Positions 30,938 to 37,334 of a stretch of DNA of 50,381 bases are shown here, one piece after another; position 1 is the first letter of the stretch; each line of letters opens with the position of its first letter. The stretch spans positions 45,807 to 96,187 of the forward strand of contig NZ_AQUZ01000033.1 in NCBI RefSeq assembly GCF_000372465.1. The letters run 5' to 3'. The stretch comes from Kribbella catacumbae DSM 19601 (GTDB lineage Bacteria; Actinomycetota; Actinomycetes; Propionibacteriales; Kribbellaceae). A program made the translations under genes and the position numbers. The notes beneath the pieces are model-generated. The model was not told the DNA's origin and searched no databases. It saw nothing but the letters and a program-made list of their open reading frames with translations.

Positions 30938-32245
30938 TTAGGCGCGGGCCAGGCGGGCTATCAGGGTGGTTGCGGACAGCGCGCGGGCGCCCATCGTGAT
31001 GGTGCTCTCGGCAACTTCGCGGTCGGTGGAGACGACGACGATCGGGCGGCCCGGTGGTTCGGCACGGACCAGTTGCCTGATCACCTCATCGGCGATCACG
31101 CCGGCCGGGCTGAAGCGGACCCGGACGCCGCGTGGTGGGTTCAGCTGGACCGGGCCGGACAGCTCGGCGCCGTCGAAGACTACCGTGACCTCGATCCGCC
31201 GCTGCGCCACCAGCGCGCCCAGTGCGGTGACGAGGCGCTGGCGCTGGGAGTGCAACGGCGAGTTCGGCCAGGCGGTTTTGGTGACGTTGTAGCCGTCGAT
31301 GATCAGATGCACCTGCGGCAACGCGAGCAGTTCGTCGAACAGCGCGGGATCGTCGTCAGGCGCAGTACGGCCGACTGGTGCGGTCGACGGCTCGACGCCG
31401 GCGACTGTGTCGGCCGGGCGGAGTTCTCCCCCGGGCGGCAAGGCCAGCTCGCGACGGAGTCCTCCCGCTGCTTCGACCAAGGTGTCCAGCAGCAGGCGCG
31501 TCCGGGTCGAGGCCATTTCGCGTTCCTGCCCCGCAGTACGGCGGGCCGCGTGCTCCACTGCCTCCAGCTCGGTGATGCGGGCGCGGAGCTTGCGCAGTTC
31601 GCGCTCGACCTCGGCGCGGGCCGCGTCGACGCGTTCGTCGGCCGTCGCGGCTTCTGTCGTACGCAGTTCGAGATCGCTCTGCAGGCCGCTGATCCGCTGA
31701 CGCGCCTCGTTCAGCTTGCGGCGCAGCGTGACGTTCTCCGCCTTCAGCTCGGTCACCTGTTCGCGCAAGCGTTCGCGCACCTGGCGCGTCTCGGTCCGGG
31801 CCTGATCGAGTTGGTCCTGCAGACGGCTGACGACGTCCTCGTCGATGCCTGGCTTCTCCGGCGGCAGCTGCGCCGCGTCAGCGACCCGCTGCTCCCAGTC
31901 ATCCGGGCGGAGCAGATACGCCAAGGCGGCCACCTCGGTCGGCTCAGCCGCCGGTACTGCCAGCCCGTCCGCGACGGCGTCACCGAGCTCCGGACGCTCC
32001 CGGCGTACCTCGAAAGCGACCAGTTTGCGGAAGTGGTCGTCGGTCTCGAGGATCGGGCCGAGCACAGAGGCCGAGAGTTTCGCGCGCTTGCCGGGCGCGA
32101 AGCTGGCGAACCGCCGCAGCGGGAGCGGGATGTCTGTCGCGGGCAACTGCCCCAGTGCCTGGGCGGCCAGGCTCAGAACCCTTTGCCGTACGGGTTCGGG
32201 CAAGGTGGTAGCAGCGGAGCTCGCGGCGGTGCCTGCCTCAGCCAC
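30938..32245 (-). CDS. NYN (YacP/Rae1-like PIN-fold) domain protein with coiled coil
   Basis: A 435-residue protein. Residues about 1-120 form a helical N-terminal domain (VRQRVLSLAAQALGQLPATD, FRKLVAFEVRRERPELGDAV, AALAYLLRPDDWEQRVADAA). Residues 135-265 are a long coiled coil (LRRKLNEARQRISGLQSDLE). The C-terminal 160 residues are an NYN/YacP RNase-like domain with HLIIDGYNVTKTAW, VTVVFDGAE, GVRVRFSPAGVIADEVIRQL and IVVVSTDREVAEST; the acidic residues expected at a PIN active site are there. GTG 32245 (VAEAGTAASS) is preferred. The frame extends 375 codons further upstream but runs through the MITE-like element and antisense to the exonuclease, so that part is not real. Confidence 0.85.
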   Translation of the reverse strand: MAEAGTAASSAATTLPEPVRQRVLSLAAQALGQLPATDIPLPLRRFASFAPGKRAKLSASVLGPILETDDHFRKLVAFEVRRERPELGDAVADGLAVPAAEPTEVAALAYLLRPDDWEQRVADAAQLPPEKPGIDEDVVSRLQDQLDQARTETRQVRERLREQVTELKAENVTLRRKLNEARQRISGLQSDLELRTTEAATADERVDAARAEVERELRKLRARITELEAVEHAARRTAGQEREMASTRTRLLLDTLVEAAGGLRRELALPPGGELRPADTVAGVEPSTAPVGRTAPDDDPALFDELLALPQVHLIIDGYNVTKTAWPNSPLHSQRQRLVTALGALVAQRRIEVTVVFDGAELSGPVQLNPPRGVRVRFSPAGVIADEVIRQLVRAEPPGRPIVVVSTDREVAESTITMGARALSATTLIARLARA

Positions 32246-32366
32246 CGGTCCGCAGTCCGGTCGGAACGGCCCCCTGGCACAGCCAGTGATGCAGACCACA
32301 GCCACCGGGCGCAGGGCCCGGAATCGCGGTGATCGCTTGTGTACGCATATGGAGAGCGTAGTCGCT

Positions 32367-32531
32367 GGTGCGCCGTCAGCCATGTTGTTTGATCGATGGC
32401 GGCGTCCAGGTGCGTGCATCGCAAGGCGGAGGAGCGCCCTCGATGCGGGGTTCATCGTGGGCGTTCCTCCAACGCCGCGAGGTGCGTGCCTGGGCGTCGG
32501 CAGCGACAAACAACATGGCTGACGGCGCACC
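32367..32531. mobile_element. MITE-like element with 25-bp perfect terminal inverted repeats
   Basis: 32367-32391 and 32507-32531 are exact reverse complements over 25 bp (outer end GGTGCGCCGTCAGCCATGTT), enclosing 115 bp with no gene. The total of 165 bp, perfect termini and position in the promoter gap between divergent genes fit a miniature inverted-repeat element. No clear target-site duplication was found; GAGAGCG occurs 8 nt outside the left end and about 12 nt outside the right, which may be chance. Confidence 0.6.
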
Positions 32532-32582
32532 CACGCGTGTCTGAGAGCGGAATTGTCGGTGGGGGCTTCTAGCGTCGTCGTC

Positions 32583-34385
32583 ATGAGCAGCCCACTGCCG
32601 GATCGAGCCGCTGCCCCGGCGTCCGGCCCGGTGACGCCGATCCGTGGCGTGCAGCCGAGTTTCGACGACCTCGGTACGCCGTTGCGCGACGTCACCTTCT
32701 GCGTCGTCGACCTGGAGACGACCGGTGGCGCGCCCGGCGAATCGGGGATCACCGAGATCGGCGCGGTCAAGGTCCGCGGCGGTGAACTGGTCGCCGAGTT
32801 CCAGACGCTGATCAATCCGGCCGAGCCGATTCCGCCATTCATCGCGGTACTGACCGGGATCACCGACCTGATGGTTGCCTCGTCACCGCGGATCGAGTCG
32901 GTGCTGCCGGCCTTCCTCGAGTTCGCCCGCGGCTGCGTGCTGGTCGCGCACAACGCCCCCTTCGACGTCGGCTTCCTCAAGCACGACACCCAGGTGCACG
33001 GGTACGACTGGCCCGACTTCGCCGTCGTCGACACGGCGATGCTGGCGCGCCGGGTGCTGACCCCGGACGAGACTCCGAACTGCAAACTCGGCACGCTCGC
33101 GAAGTTGTTCCGGGCAACGGTCACGCCCAACCACCGCGCTCTGTCGGACGCCCGCGCCACGGTCGACGTACTGCATGGGCTGTTCGAGCGGGTCGGTTCG
33201 CTCGGCGTACAGACGCTCGAGGATCTGCAGACGTTCTCGTCACGGGTGGCACCGCAGGTGCGGGCCAAGCGGCATCTGGCGGAGTCGTTGCCGCACGCCC
33301 CTGGGGTGTACCTGTTCACCGACGATCGCGGCGAGGTGCTGTACGTCGGCAAGTCGAAGGACCTGCGCAACCGGGTCCGGTCCTACTTCACCGCCTCGGA
33401 GACCCGCACCCGGATCGGCGAGATGATCGGCATCGCATCCGGAGTCCGCGGGATCGAGTGCGGTACCGCGCTCGAGGCCGAGGTACGCGAACTGCGGCTG
33501 ATCGCGGAGCACAAACCGCGGTACAACCGGCGTTCCAAGTTCCCCGAGCGGCAGCACTGGCTCAAGGTCACAGTCGAGCCGTTCCCCCGGTTGTCGCTGG
33601 TGAAGCAGGTCCGCGACGACGACGCGGGATATCTCGGGCCGTTCAGCTCGCGCAAGACCGCCGAGCGGGCGATGGCGGCGCTGCACGAGGCGTTCCCGAT
33701 CCGCCAGTGCACGGACCGGATGTCGCGGGCGCCGCAGGGATCGCCTTGTGTGCTGGCCGAGATGGGCCGATGCGTGGCGCCGTGCGACGGGCGGATCTCG
33801 CCGGAGACCTATGGCAATTTCGTGACCGGGCTGCGGGCGGCGCTCACCGACGACCCGGCGCCGGTGGTCGCCGCACTCGACCGGCGGATCGACGTACTGT
33901 CGGCGGACGAGCGCTTCGAGGATGCAGCCGTGCAGCGTGACCGCTTGAGCGCCTTCGTCCGGAGCAGCGCGAAGATGCAGCGGATGGCGTCGGTCACCGG
34001 CTGCGCGGAGATCTGCGCGGCGAAACGGACCGAGGACGGCGGCTGGGAGCTGCACGTGATCCGCCGTGGCCGGCTGGCCGCGGCCGGGATCAGCCCGCGC
34101 GGCACGGATCCCCGCAAGTACCTGGAGATGCTGCGCGCCTCGGCCGAGACGGTCCTGCCAGGCATCGGCCCGGTCGCGTCGGCCTCACCGGAAGAGATCG
34201 AGCTCGTACTGCGCTGGCTCGACTCCCCCGGCATCCGCCTGGTCGAGATGGACGGCACCTGGACCTGCCCGATCGGCGGCGCCGGCCGCCACGTCGCCCG
34301 CCTCGACAACTCCCACTCCGACGAGCACCACCACCCCAGCGAACGCCGCCGCCGAATCCGCCCCCTCGGCGTCACCGCCCGCTGA
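32583..34385 (+). CDS. DEDD 3'-5' exonuclease fused to UvrC-like GIY-YIG nuclease
   Basis: A 600-residue fusion. The N-terminal DnaQ-type domain has FCVVDLETTGG (Exo I, Asp43 and Glu45), LVAHNAPFDVGFL (Exo II) and PNHRALSDARATVDVL (Exo III, DEDDh type). After about residue 220 a GIY-YIG domain follows (APGVYLFTDDRGEVLYVGKS, LRNRVRSYF, HKPRYNRRSKFPE). The UvrC-like middle contains a possible metal-binding CVLAEMGRCVAPCDG and the UvrB-contact-like DERFEDAAVQRDRL. This matches the actinobacterial 'DEDD exonuclease domain-containing protein' (Cho/UvrC N-half) architecture, presumably for DNA repair. ATG 32583 (MSSPLPDRAA) is preferred over an upstream in-frame GTG/TTG. Confidence 0.88.
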   Translation: MSSPLPDRAAAPASGPVTPIRGVQPSFDDLGTPLRDVTFCVVDLETTGGAPGESGITEIGAVKVRGGELVAEFQTLINPAEPIPPFIAVLTGITDLMVASSPRIESVLPAFLEFARGCVLVAHNAPFDVGFLKHDTQVHGYDWPDFAVVDTAMLARRVLTPDETPNCKLGTLAKLFRATVTPNHRALSDARATVDVLHGLFERVGSLGVQTLEDLQTFSSRVAPQVRAKRHLAESLPHAPGVYLFTDDRGEVLYVGKSKDLRNRVRSYFTASETRTRIGEMIGIASGVRGIECGTALEAEVRELRLIAEHKPRYNRRSKFPERQHWLKVTVEPFPRLSLVKQVRDDDAGYLGPFSSRKTAERAMAALHEAFPIRQCTDRMSRAPQGSPCVLAEMGRCVAPCDGRISPETYGNFVTGLRAALTDDPAPVVAALDRRIDVLSADERFEDAAVQRDRLSAFVRSSAKMQRMASVTGCAEICAAKRTEDGGWELHVIRRGRLAAAGISPRGTDPRKYLEMLRASAETVLPGIGPVASASPEEIELVLRWLDSPGIRLVEMDGTWTCPIGGAGRHVARLDNSHSDEHHHPSERRRRIRPLGVTAR

Positions 34386-34405
34386 CCCTGCGGGGTAGCC
34401 CCTTA

Positions 34406-34508
34406 TGTCCCGATCGACAGGACATGGTCCGGCGGGTGTCCTTGTCTCACGCCCGGACAGTGCGCGCGAGACGGCGTACACGGGATGCACTACCTGTCGG
34501 TCGGGACA
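34406..34508. repeat. Inverted-repeat element, copy 2
   Basis: The left arm 34406-34428 (TGTCCCGATCGACAGGACAT plus GGT) and right arm 34489-34508 (reverse complement begins TGTCCCGACCGACAGG) are complementary over 16 bp with one mismatch, then diverge slightly. The middle is 60 bp. The arms are those of the element at 21454-21553. Here the element lies between two tandem plus-strand genes. Confidence 0.65.
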
Positions 34509-34624
34509 CCGCCTCTCGGTGCAGGGCCGGCGGGCGAGGTTGGTGGGTGATGGCGGTCCGGGGTGTCGGTGGGGCGGCACTATGCTTCAGCGCGGTAGGG
34601 GGCTGGTTTCGAGGAGAGGACGAC

Positions 34625-34912
34625 ATGGTCACCGCGATCGTGTTCATCAAGGCCGACGTCGCACGCATCCCGGAGGTCGCTGAGCAGGTAGCCGCGATCG
34701 AGGGTGTCAGCGAGGTGTACTCGGTGACTGGCGGGCTCGACCTGATCGCGATGGTCCGGGTCGCCCACCACGAGGACCTGGCCTCCGTCATCCCCGATCA
34801 CGTGAACCGGGTGCCCGGCGTCCTGAGTACTGAGACGCACATCGCCTTCCGCGCCTACTCCACGCACGACCTGGAGGCGGCCTTCAGCCTCGGTGAGGAA
34901 CAGGGTCTCTGA
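34625..34912 (+). CDS. Lrp/AsnC ligand-binding (RAM) domain protein
   Basis: A 95-residue stand-alone RAM domain: TAIVFIKADVARIPEVAEQV, AAIEGVSEVYSVTGGLDLIA, MVRVAHHEDLASVIPDHVNR and VPGVLSTETHIAFRAYS. The ligand-site pattern VTGGxDLIAMVR is present, and there is no HTH. Such short Lrp-like proteins are common in actinobacteria and bind amino acids as octamers; some modulate full-length Lrp regulators. The frame is open upstream to 34424, but that part lies across the inverted-repeat element. ATG 34625 has GAGGAGAGG just upstream. Confidence 0.87.
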   Translation: MVTAIVFIKADVARIPEVAEQVAAIEGVSEVYSVTGGLDLIAMVRVAHHEDLASVIPDHVNRVPGVLSTETHIAFRAYSTHDLEAAFSLGEEQGL

Positions 34913-34961
34913 GCGCGGAATTCGGGCCCAGACTGACACGCGCTGAAGTTACGGTGAACGC

Positions 34962-37334
34962 ATGAGCAACCCTGCCGCCGGCTGGTATCCGGACCCCACC
35001 GGGCAGCCCAACACCATTCGCTGGTGGAACGGGACGCAATGGACCAACAGGACCGAGAAGGAAGAACCCGAATCGGAGCCGGCCACCGAAGCCGCCACCG
35101 AGCCGGACGACACGGCCACCGCGTCTGCTGCCTCGACCACCTCCACCCCGGACCTGACTCCCGCGGAGAAGGCCAAGTCGACCTGGATGGCGCCCGCGGA
35201 GCTTCCGGAGGCGGCGAACCACTGGACCCAGCGCCCGGTATCGCCGGAGGGCGCGGAGCCGGTCGCTGCTGAGCCGGCCGAGGCTGCTCAGTCTGCCCCG
35301 CAGACCGGGTGGACGCTGAAGCTGGCGAGCGACTCGACCAGTACTGCGCCCGTGCCCGCTCCCGAGCCGGAAGCCGAGTCGTGGTCGACCACCAACTGGA
35401 CCAAGCCGCCGACCGTGGCGCCGACGCCGCAACAGGCGACGCCGGACGCGGACGCTACTCAGGAGATTGCGGACACCACCCAGGAGATCAGCACGCCTGC
35501 ACAGCCCAGCAATAGCTGGGACCTGACGCCCGACACCGCGCCCGCCGACAACGGCTGGGGGGCGGCGGGTGGCTCGGGGACTGCTGATGGTGGTTGGGGA
35601 CAGTCGGCTGGAGGTGCCGCTGCCGGAGGTGGTTGGGGGCAGACGGCGGAGGAGCTTCCGAGCGGCACTGAGCCGTGGGTGACGGCCGACGAGGAGACCA
35701 CGCCGGCCCAGAGCGACGAGCAGACTGCTGACCAGCAGAGCGACGGCCAGTGGGGTACCGCCAGCACGCAGCAAGCGGGCGCGGGCGGCTGGGGCAACTC
35801 AAACGCACAGCAGACAAGCGCTGACGCCCCGGATGCATCCGGCAGCGCCGGCGGGTGGGGCACAGCCGAGACACAGCAGGCCAGCGCAGGCGGGTGGGGC
35901 ACGGCCGAGACACAGCAGGCCAGCGCAGGCGGGTGGGGCACAGCCGAAACCCAGCAAGCCAGCGCAGGCGGGTGGGGGACGGCCGAGACCCAGCAGGCGA
36001 GCACTGAGGGTTGGGGCACCGCCGAGACCCAGCAGGCGAGCACTGGCGGATGGGGCACCGCCGAGACGCAGCAGGCAAGCGCTGACGGGCAGGCTGCGAC
36101 CGGGGCCCCGCAGGCGAGCACTGATGGGTGGGGCGCGGCCGAGACCCAGCAAGCGAGCACCGACGGATGGGGCGCTGCCGAGACCCAGCAAGCGAGTATC
36201 GGTGGATGGGGCGCTGCCGAGACCCAGCAAGCGAGTATCGGTGGATGGGGCGCTGCCGAGACGCAGCAGGCGGGTGCCGGCGGATGGGGCGCTGCCGAGA
36301 CGCAGCAGTCGGGTGCCGATGGTCAAGGCACGTCTGAGACGCAGCAGGGCGGCGCTGGCGGGTGGGGTGCGTCCGGGACGGAGCAGGCGGGTGCTGCCGG
36401 GTGGGGCGCGACCGGAGTACAGGGATCTACCGGGGACCAGTGGGGTAGTTCCGCTGCGCAGCAGACGAGTACTGAGCAGTGGGGTGGCTCGCAGGCGCCC
36501 GCGCAGCAGCAGACGGGCGCGGCTTGGCAGTCTGGCGAGGCTTCGCCTTGGCAGGACGGCGGCGGTCAGCAAGGCGGTGGGAAGCGCAAGGGCAAGGACA
36601 CCAGCGGCGGTGGCGGCGGCGGTACGAACAAGACCCCGCTGATCATCGGCGGCGTCGTCGCTCTGGTGATCCTCATCGTGGTTGCCGTGTTCCTCATCAC
36701 CAATTCGGCCAAGAAGACGACCGCTGACCCGACCACCTCCCCCACCCCGCAGCCGACCACCGGCGCACCCACCACACCGGCGACAACTCCCGGCGGCCAG
36801 GCGGGCCAGTCGAAGAACCCCAAGCTCCACGAGGGCGCCAACCGGATCAGCTCGGACGCGATCTCCTTCCCGCGGCAAGCCGGAGAGTGGTCGGACCGCA
36901 AGCGGCTGATCCCGCAACTGCTGAACTCCAGCGGCCAGTACGTCGTACTGCAGCGCGACTTCGACGGCAGCAACGACTGGTACGCGGACATGTTCGTCGG
37001 CCGGCTGGGCAACGCCACGCCGTTCGGCGGCGACCCGAAGACGACGGCCTTGAGCCTGCTCAAAAAGGTGCAGACCATCGGCTACGGCGACATCCCGGTC
37101 ACCTTCAAGACGGTTGGCAGCGGCGAGGTCAAGCGTTCGGACAAGGCGGGCTGGTTCTTCCAGCAGTCCGTCACGGCGAAGTCACCCAAGGTCACCTCGG
37201 TACTCATCCTGACCGTCGCGGTCTTCGACCTGGGCGACGGTACCGCGGTCGCCTACATCAGTGACATCCCCACGAACCGGCCGGATCTGCGGAAGGCCGA
37301 AGCCCAGGTCTACAAGGGAATCAACGTTGGCTGA
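34962..37334 (+). CDS. DUF2510 protein with tandem GGWG repeats and C-terminal extracellular domain
   Basis: A 790-residue protein. Residues 1-35 are a DUF2510 domain (AAGWYPDPTGQPNTIRWWNG, TQWT). Residues 40-290 are an acidic, Ala/Thr/Pro/Ser-rich disordered region. Residues about 297-485 are near-perfect 13-residue repeats (GGWGTAETQQASA type). A Gly/Lys stretch then precedes one membrane helix at about 556-580 (LIIGGVVALVILIVVAVFLI). Past a Pro/Thr linker a folded domain of about 160 residues follows (ISFPRQAGEWSDRKRLIPQL, YADMFVGRLGNATPFGG, TAVAYISDIPTNRPDLRKAE). The topology is probably a cytoplasmic repeat part and an extracellular C-domain. A -10-like TACGGT sits 6 nt before the ATG. 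Coupled to the next gene by an 8-nt overlap. Confidence 0.82.
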   Translation: MSNPAAGWYPDPTGQPNTIRWWNGTQWTNRTEKEEPESEPATEAATEPDDTATASAASTTSTPDLTPAEKAKSTWMAPAELPEAANHWTQRPVSPEGAEPVAAEPAEAAQSAPQTGWTLKLASDSTSTAPVPAPEPEAESWSTTNWTKPPTVAPTPQQATPDADATQEIADTTQEISTPAQPSNSWDLTPDTAPADNGWGAAGGSGTADGGWGQSAGGAAAGGGWGQTAEELPSGTEPWVTADEETTPAQSDEQTADQQSDGQWGTASTQQAGAGGWGNSNAQQTSADAPDASGSAGGWGTAETQQASAGGWGTAETQQASAGGWGTAETQQASAGGWGTAETQQASTEGWGTAETQQASTGGWGTAETQQASADGQAATGAPQASTDGWGAAETQQASTDGWGAAETQQASIGGWGAAETQQASIGGWGAAETQQAGAGGWGAAETQQSGADGQGTSETQQGGAGGWGASGTEQAGAAGWGATGVQGSTGDQWGSSAAQQTSTEQWGGSQAPAQQQTGAAWQSGEASPWQDGGGQQGGGKRKGKDTSGGGGGGTNKTPLIIGGVVALVILIVVAVFLITNSAKKTTADPTTSPTPQPTTGAPTTPATTPGGQAGQSKNPKLHEGANRISSDAISFPRQAGEWSDRKRLIPQLLNSSGQYVVLQRDFDGSNDWYADMFVGRLGNATPFGGDPKTTALSLLKKVQTIGYGDIPVTFKTVGSGEVKRSDKAGWFFQQSVTAKSPKVTSVLILTVAVFDLGDGTAVAYISDIPTNRPDLRKAEAQVYKGINVG
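35850..36420 (+). repeat. 39-bp in-frame tandem repeats
   Basis: About 14 copies of a 39-bp unit coding GGWGTAETQQASA and variants (GAA for GTA, AST/ASI for ASA). Copies at the left edge are nearly identical in DNA, while those to the right have drifted, which suggests recent expansion by slippage or unequal recombination at the left end. Confidence 0.88.

Noticed and set aside
32246..33370. 375-codon N-terminal extension of the NYN protein
   Set aside because: It runs through the MITE-like element and antisense to the exonuclease gene. Its composition is not protein-like, and the conserved N-terminus begins at GTG 32245.
34906..34961. Complete promoter with -35 for the GGWG-repeat gene
   Set aside because: Only the -10-like TACGGT is convincing; CTGACA lies too close (11 nt) to serve as its -35.
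35850..36420. CRISPR array
   Set aside because: The 39-bp units are directly adjacent without spacers and stay in frame with a long protein; they are coding tandem repeats.
37261..37326. GTG 37261 as start of the Gln/Gly-rich protein
   Set aside because: It would overlap the preceding gene's conserved C-domain by 74 nt. TTG 37327 has a better-placed AAGGGA, though I cannot exclude GTG.
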